Below the pieces are notes generated by a model. It was not told where the DNA came from, made no database searches, and was given only the letters and a program-made list of their open reading frames with translations. From the NCBI GenBank assembly GCA_902587125.1, contig CACIJW010000007.1, positions 17,998-81,997 of the forward strand: a DNA stretch of 64,000 nucleotides, read 5' to 3'. Below are positions 17,571 through 25,331 of the stretch, piece after piece. The DNA is from an uncultured Bacteroidota bacterium (GTDB taxonomy: Bacteria; Bacteroidota; Bacteroidia; Flavobacteriales; BACL11). Both the position numbers and the translations under genes were made by a program. The stretch's first letter is position 1. Each line of letters begins with the position of its first letter.

Positions 17571-18166
17571 TTAAATCATCACACACTGCAAACCTTATTG
17601 AAGTTGGATGTGATGAGGCTGGAAGAGGTTCATTAGCTGGACCTGTTGTCTCATGCTCAGTTATTTTTCCAAAAAAAATTAAAATCAAAGAAATAAATGA
17701 CTCAAAACTTTTGTCTATAAACAAAAGAATAAAGCTAGAAAAGATAATTAAAGAAAAAGCTGTTAATTACTCATTTGGAATAGCTAATGTTGAAGAAATT
17801 GACAAAATTAATATTTTAAATGCATCTATTTTGTCAATGCATAGGTCTCTTTCTCAAATTAAAAATGATTTTGATTTAATTTTAGTAGATGGTAATAGAT
17901 TTAAAAATTATAAGGACAAAAAACATATTTGTATTGTAAAAGGAGATTCAAAATATGTTAGCATAGCTGCAGCTTCAATTTTAGCCAAAAATTTTAGAGA
18001 TAGATTAATGATAGAATTAAGCAAGAGGTATGACAAATATGATTTTGATAAAAATAAAGGCTACCCAACTAAAAATCATAAGAAATTTCTAATGCAACAT
18101 GGATATTCATTAGTTCATAGGAAAACTTTTAAAATCAAAGAATTACAACATAAACTATTTTATTAA
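17567..18166 (+). CDS. rnhB: Ribonuclease HII
   Basis: Removes ribonucleotides from RNA-DNA hybrids. The 199 residues carry the catalytic VGCDEAGRGSLAGPVV near 11-26 (Asp and Glu of the DEDD site), ILVDGN near 104 and the KGDSKYVSIAAASILAK segment. Length is normal. The ATG sits in the ATGA overlap with the upstream secreted-protein gene. Confidence 0.95.
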   Translation: MIKSSHTANLIEVGCDEAGRGSLAGPVVSCSVIFPKKIKIKEINDSKLLSINKRIKLEKIIKEKAVNYSFGIANVEEIDKINILNASILSMHRSLSQIKNDFDLILVDGNRFKNYKDKKHICIVKGDSKYVSIAAASILAKNFRDRLMIELSKRYDKYDFDKNKGYPTKNHKKFLMQHGYSLVHRKTFKIKELQHKLFY

Positions 18167-18190
18167 TTTTAAACAGAATATTATTAACAA

Positions 18191-20788
18191 ATGAGAATTC
18201 TTAAATATTTAATCCCTATTCTTTTAATTTTTACAATTTTTTTGATTGGATTTAAGGAATATAAGAATATAAAATCTTCTGATTTTCAGATTTTGAATGT
18301 TGTTCCTGATAATGCATCAGTAATATTTGGGTTTAATAATAAACAAGATTTTTATAATCAATTAAACTCTACTCCGATTTGGATTGAACTAACAAGAACC
18401 AGTATGTTCAAGAAAATTAATTTTGATTTGAAAAAAATAAGCAATCAACTTAACTCGAATCAAAAAATATTTGGAAACAAATTCGTAATCTCTATTCATA
18501 GATCTGGAGCTAACAAAATATCACCACTCATATCAGTTGAAATAAATGTTTCTGAAATTGAAAATTATCTAAGTCAACTAAAAAAAACAAAATATGACAA
18601 TAATAATTTATATGAAGTTCTTGAATCTAATGATGTTCTTTATTTTTCAATTGCAAAAAATATACTTTTCGCCAGCAGAGATAAGATAATTGTTGAAGAT
18701 GCTATCAGACAGTTTAATTCAAAATCTAGCTACTTAGACGACCCATCATTTAAGAGAGTGAATAAAACTATTGGAAATTCAAATAATTTCACTCTTTACA
18801 ACATTGAGGAAATTATTGATCAATTGTCATTGAACTTACAGTCAGTTGTCAATACAAAAAAATTCATTAAAAAATTTGGCGGTTGGACAGGTTCAGACAT
18901 TAAGATTAAAGATGATTTAATTTCAACATATGGATTTGGAGCTAACTCTGAAAATTTCGAATATGCAACTGATATTATATTTGATCAAAAAAGTATCTCC
19001 AGTGAAATTTTTAATTACATACCAGAGTCAGTATTTTTTATTGCTGCTATTGGATTTGATAATGCAACTAAAATTGAAAAAAATAAAAATTTATTTTCAG
19101 AAAAAAATAATATGCATTGGCAATATCAAAAGGATAAAAATGAGTTTGAAAAAAGATATGATTTGAGCTTTGATGAAATTAGAAAGTTATATTCAAATGA
19201 AATTGGATATTTTAATGTTAATATTAATAATGTTAGTGAATTATTTACTTACATTAAATTTAAGAATTCAATTACTGCAAGTTCAATCCTACAAGATATT
19301 TTTATTGACTCCCTGTCAACAAAATATAATAATCGAAAAATAAATGTTATTGAAAATGGCGAGTTTCTAAATTTTTCAACTTTTAATCTTTCTTTCTCAA
19401 ATAGAAAATTATACTGTATGTTCCTAGATGATTATTTAATTTTTTCATACAATTTGAAAAGTTTGCACTTTATTTCAGATCAATATATTTCTGGATTAAC
19501 AGTTGACAAAAAAAGTAGTTTCCAAAAGCTTTACAATAAACAAAAAAACAAATCCAATTTAAGTCTTTTTGTTTCTGCAAATGAAGTCGCAAAAGCAATA
19601 AATAAAAATTTTAAAAGCCCTATGCTTGAAATGGATTCATTAGAAAAAATATGTTGGATATCAATGAATATTTCTAGCTATAATAATAATTTACTTTCTT
19701 CAGACATTAATATTTTTTATGATCAGAACTCTAAAGACAATAAAAAAGAAATATGGAACTTCCAACTTGATACTACAAATGGAAATAATATTAACATTGT
19801 TTATAATTTTTTTACAAAAGAATATGACATTCTTGTTCAGGACTCTGAAAATATTATTTATTTGATTGATAACAATGGTAATCTAAAATGGAAAAAATCT
19901 GTTGAGGAAAAAATAATTGGTAAAATAAGCTATCTAGATTACTACAAAAACAACAAGTATCAATTTCTTTTTAACACAACCAGTAAACTTTTTTTAGTAG
20001 ATAGGCTTGGTAGGAGTGTTAAAGATTATCCATTTAAAATTGAAGGTGGGACTAAGTTGCAACATTCTCTTTTTGACTATGATAATAACAAAGATTATAG
20101 AATAATAATTGCAAATAGTAAAGGTAAAATCTTTAATTACAAAAAAAATGGAAATAGAGTTACTGGATGGAAACACACAGACAACAATATTGTTAATTAC
20201 CCATTAGAACATTTTAAAGTAAGCGAAAAGGATTTTATCATAAAGCTAGATAAAAATAATAAGATTGAACTATTTGCTAGAAACGGAAGCTCTAGAACTA
20301 AATTCAAAGAAAAAATTCGTAATTACAGAATTGATAATAATTCAAAAATTTATTCTTTAAAGAAAAATTATTTTTGGAAAGGTGATAATTTTGGAAATGA
20401 AAATAAATTTGTCACTGAACTTCCTGACTCATCAAATAACTTTTTAGTAATCTCTAAAGACAAAGAAAATTATATTAATAATTATATAGTATCATCATCA
20501 AATAAGCTTTATTTATTAGACACAGATTTCAATATTTCCTCAACATATTTTGAACTGGAATATTTTGTTGATAAATTATCATTAGTTAGAATAAAAGATG
20601 AAAGTTTAATTGTTTGTAAAGGTGTAAATCAATTTGACATTTTTAATGATAAATTAGAGAGACAAACACAAGTTTCACTTGACTACAACGACTTTCTAAC
20701 TGTTTTTGATATCGACAACAATAATAAATTAAATTACTTCACTAATTCAAAGAACTTTATTTTCAATAATGAAATATTGTTAGATTAG
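18191..20788 (+). CDS. Large envelope protein, DUF3352-like domain plus propeller-like C-terminus
   Basis: 865 residues with one N-terminal membrane helix (about 5-22) or uncleaved signal. Residues 35-480 begin with VVPDNASVIFGFNN and resemble DUF3352-type proteins found near rnhB in Bacteroidota. From about 520 onward there are repeated blade-like segments (ENIIYLIDNNGNLKWKK, SKLFLVDRLGRSVKDYPF, GKIFNYKKNGNRVTGWKH), as in PQQ/beta-propeller domains. Function unknown; probably periplasmic. Asn and Lys content is very high. The 3' end overlaps the convergent glucosaminidase gene by nine bases. Confidence 0.7.
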   Translation: MRILKYLIPILLIFTIFLIGFKEYKNIKSSDFQILNVVPDNASVIFGFNNKQDFYNQLNSTPIWIELTRTSMFKKINFDLKKISNQLNSNQKIFGNKFVISIHRSGANKISPLISVEINVSEIENYLSQLKKTKYDNNNLYEVLESNDVLYFSIAKNILFASRDKIIVEDAIRQFNSKSSYLDDPSFKRVNKTIGNSNNFTLYNIEEIIDQLSLNLQSVVNTKKFIKKFGGWTGSDIKIKDDLISTYGFGANSENFEYATDIIFDQKSISSEIFNYIPESVFFIAAIGFDNATKIEKNKNLFSEKNNMHWQYQKDKNEFEKRYDLSFDEIRKLYSNEIGYFNVNINNVSELFTYIKFKNSITASSILQDIFIDSLSTKYNNRKINVIENGEFLNFSTFNLSFSNRKLYCMFLDDYLIFSYNLKSLHFISDQYISGLTVDKKSSFQKLYNKQKNKSNLSLFVSANEVAKAINKNFKSPMLEMDSLEKICWISMNISSYNNNLLSSDINIFYDQNSKDNKKEIWNFQLDTTNGNNINIVYNFFTKEYDILVQDSENIIYLIDNNGNLKWKKSVEEKIIGKISYLDYYKNNKYQFLFNTTSKLFLVDRLGRSVKDYPFKIEGGTKLQHSLFDYDNNKDYRIIIANSKGKIFNYKKNGNRVTGWKHTDNNIVNYPLEHFKVSEKDFIIKLDKNNKIELFARNGSSRTKFKEKIRNYRIDNNSKIYSLKKNYFWKGDNFGNENKFVTELPDSSNNFLVISKDKENYINNYIVSSSNKLYLLDTDFNISSTYFELEYFVDKLSLVRIKDESLIVCKGVNQFDIFNDKLERQTQVSLDYNDFLTVFDIDNNNKLNYFTNSKNFIFNNEILLD

Positions 20789-21625
20789 AAATGATAAACT
20801 AATGTTTGGAAGAAAACGAATATTGTCTTTAAAATCAAATGTGTACATCATTTCTATATCAATCATGTAGTTTTTTAAGTCGTTAAAATAACTACATCCT
20901 ATTAATGCTTGATTAAAAAATGAATTACCTTCAATTGGATAAAATAAAAAGCCATACGAAGAGGATACATATATTTTATCCATTAATTTCCTTTTAAATT
21001 TAACTGATGATTGAGAAAATAAAAATGAGGTTTTTAAATCAAGAGAATAAATATATTTACCAGAAAATAGATTAGCACTGTAGCCAGCTAAAAATGGGAA
21101 TCCGTAGTAGTATGCAAATGAAAAAGATCTTTTTTTTAAATCAAAATCATCTAGATTATATTTTTTTATAAGTTTAATTAATAATTTATCGTACTCTTTG
21201 TTCGTTGCATAGCCTGCTTTTTTAAGTCCACTAGCCCATTTTTTATAATCATTATTATCAAAAAGTTCAGAGTATCTTCCTCTGCTTGACAAAAAAATCG
21301 AATGGTCTCTGTAAGATTCAATATCACTATCATATTTTCTAAAACATTCATTTTTTTCATCGTCGTCCATAAAAATCTTTTCACCTTCCCATGAGTTATG
21401 ACATTTAATTCCAAAATGATTATTAGCATTTTTTGATAATTTACTCGTACCACTGGCTGATTCAAGTATTGCTTGAGCTAATTTAATACTGGCAGGAATA
21501 TTATAGAGTTTCATTTCCTCAATTGCAAGGCTTTTATATTTGCCGATATAGTCCAGAGTTTTGTTTTGAGAAAATGATAATACTGAAAATGACAAAAAAA
21601 ATAATAAAGAATTAATTGCTTTCAT
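20780..21625 (-). CDS. Glucosaminidase (GH73/FlgJ-like) with C-terminal beta-rich domain
   Basis: 281 residues. A signal peptide ends near SVLSFSQ; residues about 25-160 form a peptidoglycan-hydrolase domain with IPASIKLAQAILESASGTSKL (probable catalytic Glu), NNHFGIKCH and the conserved SYRDHSIFL and KAGYAT. Flavobacterial homologues usually continue into LysM repeats, but here residues 165-281 are short amphipathic strands rich in Tyr, Phe and Ser, looking like part of an outer-membrane barrel. Overlaps the upstream gene by 14 bases. Confidence 0.82.
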   Translation of the reverse strand: MKAINSLLFFLSFSVLSFSQNKTLDYIGKYKSLAIEEMKLYNIPASIKLAQAILESASGTSKLSKNANNHFGIKCHNSWEGEKIFMDDDEKNECFRKYDSDIESYRDHSIFLSSRGRYSELFDNNDYKKWASGLKKAGYATNKEYDKLLIKLIKKYNLDDFDLKKRSFSFAYYYGFPFLAGYSANLFSGKYIYSLDLKTSFLFSQSSVKFKRKLMDKIYVSSSYGFLFYPIEGNSFFNQALIGCSYFNDLKNYMIDIEMMYTFDFKDNIRFLPNISLSFLI

Positions 21626-22511
21626 ATGGTAAGTCTAAGTCATACAAATAATTAAAACCCAGATTACCATAAATTCCTCCTGTGTGAATCAAAAGCACCT
21701 TTGATTTTCTTTGAAAATATCTTCTATTAATTAATTCTTCAAAACCAAAGAACATCTTGGTAGTATAATTAAGATCCAAAGTTATCTTATTATTTGATTT
21801 AAATTTTTTCAAGTATTTAGTTAATAAACTATCAAATTTAGCAAAACCACCAAAATTGAATTCATTTATTATTTTCCAATTATTTTTATTTGTTTTTTGG
21901 GAAACGTTATTGTTTAGTTCGTTTATCTCATTGATACAATTAATTCCAATTATTTTTTGTGTGCTTTTGCTAGAATTAACAATTCCTGATATTGTGGCTC
22001 CAGTTCCTATTGGACAAATAATATAATCAAATGTCTTATCTTGTTTTTCTAATATTTCCTCGGCTCCTAAAACACCTAGTTTATTATTACCTCCTTCAGG
22101 AACTATATATGCTTTTTTATATTTTCTAGCTAGTTCACTTACATATTTATTGTCGTTTCTTTTTGAATACTCTTTTCTTGAAACAAAACAAAACTTCATT
22201 CCATATTCTTTTGCAAGAGTAAGTAATGGATTAAGTTCAAAATACTCCTCTCCTCTTACAATTGCAAGACAATCAATATTTTTTTTCTTTGCGTATGCTG
22301 CAGTAGCCAAAATATGATTTGAAAAAGCACCACCAAAAGTGATCAACATATTTTTTTTCTCTAATAAAGCGCGATCAACATTATACTTGAGCTTAAATAA
22401 TTTATTGCCTGAAATAAGTGGGTCTATTAAATCTAATCTTTTAACAAAAACTTCAATCTCATTATTTAAATATAGATCTGAGAAAATTTGTTGATTTAGT
22501 TTAGAGTTCAT
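21612..22511 (-). CDS. D-cysteine desulfhydrase / ACC deaminase-like PLP enzyme
   Basis: About 299 residues of a fold-type II PLP enzyme. NKLFKLKYNVDRA near the start holds the probable PLP lysine; FGGAFSNHILATAAYAKK follows, then PEGGNNKLGVLGAEEI and CPIGTGATISG, the phosphate-binding loop. The family deaminates or desulfurates small amino acids; the substrate cannot be fixed from sequence. Start at 22511 ATG, because the in-frame TTG two codons upstream lies in the promoter. Overlaps the glucosaminidase start by 14 bases. Confidence 0.86.
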   Translation of the reverse strand: MNSKLNQQIFSDLYLNNEIEVFVKRLDLIDPLISGNKLFKLKYNVDRALLEKKNMLITFGGAFSNHILATAAYAKKKNIDCLAIVRGEEYFELNPLLTLAKEYGMKFCFVSRKEYSKRNDNKYVSELARKYKKAYIVPEGGNNKLGVLGAEEILEKQDKTFDYIICPIGTGATISGIVNSSKSTQKIIGINCINEINELNNNVSQKTNKNNWKIINEFNFGGFAKFDSLLTKYLKKFKSNNKITLDLNYTTKMFFGFEELINRRYFQRKSKVLLIHTGGIYGNLGFNYLYDLDLPYESN

Positions 22512-22514
22512 GCA

Positions 22515-22522
22515 CAAATATA
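22515..22522 (-). promoter_or_regulatory. TAnnTTTG promoter, leaderless, of the desulfhydrase-like gene
   Basis: TATATTTG followed by TGC and ATG. It is 13 bases from the divergent element of the DUF5522 gene. Confidence 0.7.
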
Positions 22523-22535
22523 TGATTGAATAGTG

Positions 22536-22543
22536 TAAATTTG
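22536..22543 (+). promoter_or_regulatory. TAnnTTTG promoter, leaderless, of the DUF5522 gene
   Basis: TAAATTTG followed by CAA and ATG at 22547. It decides for this ATG over the upstream TTG at 22526. Confidence 0.7.
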
Positions 22544-22546
22544 CAA

Positions 22547-22738
22547 ATGCATAATTTTGACAACAAAAAAGTTCTACAAAACGATGACTTTTACCAAAGT
22601 GATGATGGATTCATTGTTTTCACTGAAAATTATCATCTAAAGAGAGGTTATTGTTGTAAAAACAATTGTAAACATTGTCCATATAATTACAAGAAAAATG
22701 ATGAATCTAAAAGAGGAAATAAGAAAAGGGATTCCTAG
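22547..22738 (+). CDS. DUF5522 cysteine-rich small protein
   Basis: 63 residues. The core reads GFIVFTENYHLKRGYCC followed by NNCKHCPYNYKK, a DUF5522 signature with four cysteines (CC, C, C) that look like a metal or iron-sulfur site. Function is unknown. Its last 38-41 bases overlap the start of hutU in another frame, an unusually long overlap, and its C-terminal 12 residues are charged and non-conserved-looking, so they may be a by-product of the overlap. Confidence 0.82.
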   Translation: MHNFDNKKVLQNDDFYQSDDGFIVFTENYHLKRGYCCKNNCKHCPYNYKKNDESKRGNKKRDS

Positions 22739-24695
22739 CAAAATCCCAAGTATGCCAAACTTCTTGCCTGGTGTTAGCCGCGCACCAAAGCGAAAGAAAA
22801 TTTTAAATGCTAATGAAAAAAAACTTGCTATAAGAAATGCTCTTAGATATTTTCCTTCAAGTTTTCATTCTGAACTTTCCAAAGAATTTCTAGCTGAATT
22901 AGAAGAATATGGGAGAATTTACATGTATAGATTTATGCCCAATTACAAAATCCAAGCTTGCTCAATAAATGAACTCCCATACAAAAGTAAAGAGGCCGCA
23001 TCAATACAACTCATGATTCTTAATAACTTAAGTCATGAAATAGCACAACATCCATACGAACTTATCACTTACGGCGGTAATGGCTCAGTTTTTCAAAACT
23101 GGGCTCAATATTTAATTACAATGAAGTTTCTTTCTGAAATGACTGATGAACAAACACTTGTATTGTATTCTGGACATCCAATGGGTTTATTCCCATCTTC
23201 AAAAAATGCACCCAGAGTTGTTGTTTCAAACGGAATGATGATCCCTAACTATTCAAAAAAGGATGATCTTGAAAAATTTTCTGCTTTAGGTGTTACTCAA
23301 TATGGTCAAATGACAGCTGGATCATTTATGTACATTGGTCCACAAGGAATTGTTCATGGTACTAACATAACTTTACTAAATGCAGCCAGAAAGTTAGATA
23401 ATAATTGTTACGATCTTTCTGGAAAAGTTTTCGTAACAGCTGGTTTGGGAGGTATGTCCGGCGCTCAACCCAAGGCCTGTGTAATAGCTGGGGGAATTTG
23501 TGTTGTTGCAGAAATAAATGAAAAAGCAACAGTTAAACGTCATCAACAAAAATGGGTGGATGAAATTTACAATGATCTTAGCAAACTATTCAAAAGAGTA
23601 GAAATTGCAAGAAAAAATAAAGAATCTATTTCAATAGCCTATCAAGGGAATATCGTTGATTGTTGGGAATATATATCAGCGAACAACATTGAAATTGAGC
23701 TTGGTTCTGACCAAACTTCTTTACATAATCCATATTCTGGAGGATACTATCCTGTAGGTTTGTCTTTTGATGAGTCAAATGAGATGATAAAAAATGACCC
23801 CAAGAAATTTAAATTGAAAGTACAAGAGAGTTTAATTAGACATGTAAATGCAATAAATAAGCTTACAGATAAAGGCATGTATTTTTTTGATTATGGAAAT
23901 GCTTTTCTTCTTGAATCAAAAAAAGCTGGTGCAGATATAACTAATAATGAAGATGAATTTAAATACCCCTCTTATGTTCAAGATATTATGGGACCAATGT
24001 GTTTTGACTACGGATATGGCCCTTTTAGATGGGTATGCACTTCAAATTCAAAGGAAGATTTATCGACAACTGACGAAATTGCAATTAAGGTTCTCGAAGA
24101 TATGCTTCCAGATAGTCCAAAAGAAATAAAATTACAGCTACAAGACAATATTAATTGGATCAAAGATGCCATGAAAAACAATCTTGTTGTTGGTAGTCAA
24201 GCAAGAATTCTATACGCTGATAGCAGCGGAAGAATTAATATTGCTAAAGCATTTAATAAAGCTATTAAAGAAGGGAGAATTAGTGGTCCCATTGTTTTAG
24301 GAAGAGATCATCATGATGTTTCAGGTGTTGATTCACCATATAGAGAAACATCTAACATTTATGACGGGTCTAAATATACTGCAGATATGGCTATACAAAA
24401 CGTAATTGGTGATAGTTTCAGAGGTGCCACGTGGGTATCTATACACAATGGTGGTGGTGTTGGATGGGGTGAAGTAATCAATGGTGGTTTTGGTCTATTT
24501 ATAGACGGTAGTGATAAATCTGAAAATGATATTCAAAAAATGCTTTTCTGGGATGTTAATAATGGAATAGCTAGAAGAAATTGGGCTAGAAATAAAGAAG
24601 CAACATTTGCGATTAAACGAGCTATGGAAAATGAGCCTTTATTAAACGTTTTAGTGCCTAGCTTAGTTGATGACAAAATAATTGAAAACTTATAA
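22698..24695 (+). CDS. hutU: Urocanate hydratase
   Basis: Converts urocanate to imidazolonepropionate in histidine breakdown, using tightly bound NAD+. The 665 residues are the longer Bacteroidota form (about 560 in proteobacteria). Visible signatures: APKRKKILNANEKKLAIRNALRYFP, YGGNGSVFQNW, YSGHPMGLFP, TAGLGGMSGAQPKA (NAD site) and a C-terminal VSIHNGGGVGWGEV. Two adjacent ATGs (22698 and 22701) could start it. hutH and hutI are not in the window; the fused ftcD at 58547 takes a later step. Confidence 0.94.
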   Translation: MMNLKEEIRKGIPSKIPSMPNFLPGVSRAPKRKKILNANEKKLAIRNALRYFPSSFHSELSKEFLAELEEYGRIYMYRFMPNYKIQACSINELPYKSKEAASIQLMILNNLSHEIAQHPYELITYGGNGSVFQNWAQYLITMKFLSEMTDEQTLVLYSGHPMGLFPSSKNAPRVVVSNGMMIPNYSKKDDLEKFSALGVTQYGQMTAGSFMYIGPQGIVHGTNITLLNAARKLDNNCYDLSGKVFVTAGLGGMSGAQPKACVIAGGICVVAEINEKATVKRHQQKWVDEIYNDLSKLFKRVEIARKNKESISIAYQGNIVDCWEYISANNIEIELGSDQTSLHNPYSGGYYPVGLSFDESNEMIKNDPKKFKLKVQESLIRHVNAINKLTDKGMYFFDYGNAFLLESKKAGADITNNEDEFKYPSYVQDIMGPMCFDYGYGPFRWVCTSNSKEDLSTTDEIAIKVLEDMLPDSPKEIKLQLQDNINWIKDAMKNNLVVGSQARILYADSSGRINIAKAFNKAIKEGRISGPIVLGRDHHDVSGVDSPYRETSNIYDGSKYTADMAIQNVIGDSFRGATWVSIHNGGGVGWGEVINGGFGLFIDGSDKSENDIQKMLFWDVNNGIARRNWARNKEATFAIKRAMENEPLLNVLVPSLVDDKIIENL

Positions 24696-24704
24696 AGTTT
24701 TAAA

Positions 24705-25331
24705 TCACCAATCAAAGTCTTCCCCCTCTAATATTTTCCATAAATATAAAGAAGCAATTGTTCTGTAGGGACTCCATCTTTTAGCAATTTTATCTGCCTC
24801 ATCAAAATTTGGTCTTACTTCAAGATTGAATATAATTTTTATAGCATTCAACAAACCTATGTCTTTATTTGAAAAAACATCAATTCTTCCCATAGAAAAG
24901 ATTAAAAACATTTCTGAGGTCCATGTACCAATTCCCTTTATCGATGATAGAGTTTTTATAATATCATCATTTGACATTTTTTTTAGACCTACATATGAAC
25001 TATTATCAAGAAATGACTGACTTAGGATTCTCAAATATTCTACTTTCCTGAAGCTCATACCAGTATCTTTTAATTTGTTCTCTTTTTGCTTTAGAACTTG
25101 CTCAGCCGAAATATTGTTATTTAATAAGGAGGTAAATCTAGAAAATGTAGCTGAGGCTGATTTTATACTTAATTGTTGAAAAATTATATACCTACACAAA
25201 GAGAAAAAATAATCTTCATTAATGTTGATTTTTGGTGGTTCTATGTTTTTCACATATTTTCCAAGAATATCATCTTTTCCCAAAAATTTTATTGCATCTA
25301 TAAACGAAGTTTTATTTATCTCTAATTTCAA
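24705..25331 (-). CDS. AlkA-like DNA-3-methyladenine glycosylase (HhH-GPD)
   Basis: 208 residues. It removes alkylated bases in base-excision repair. The helix-hairpin-helix motif SSIKGIGTWTSEMFLIF is followed by VFSNKDIGLL, whose Asp is in the place of the catalytic aspartate of AlkA. YIIFQQLSIKSASATFSRF matches the early family helix. It lacks the N-terminal AlkA domain and is therefore a short form. Its first 20 bases overlap pheT. Confidence 0.9.
   Translation of the reverse strand: MKLEINKTSFIDAIKFLGKDDILGKYVKNIEPPKININEDYFFSLCRYIIFQQLSIKSASATFSRFTSLLNNNISAEQVLKQKENKLKDTGMSFRKVEYLRILSQSFLDNSSYVGLKKMSNDDIIKTLSSIKGIGTWTSEMFLIFSMGRIDVFSNKDIGLLNAIKIIFNLEVRPNFDEADKIAKRWSPYRTIASLYLWKILEGEDFDW

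Noticed and set aside
22526..22546. Start of the DUF5522 gene at a TTG at 22526
   Set aside because: The added residues are non-family and the segment contains the promoter TAAATTTG; ATG at 22547 chosen.
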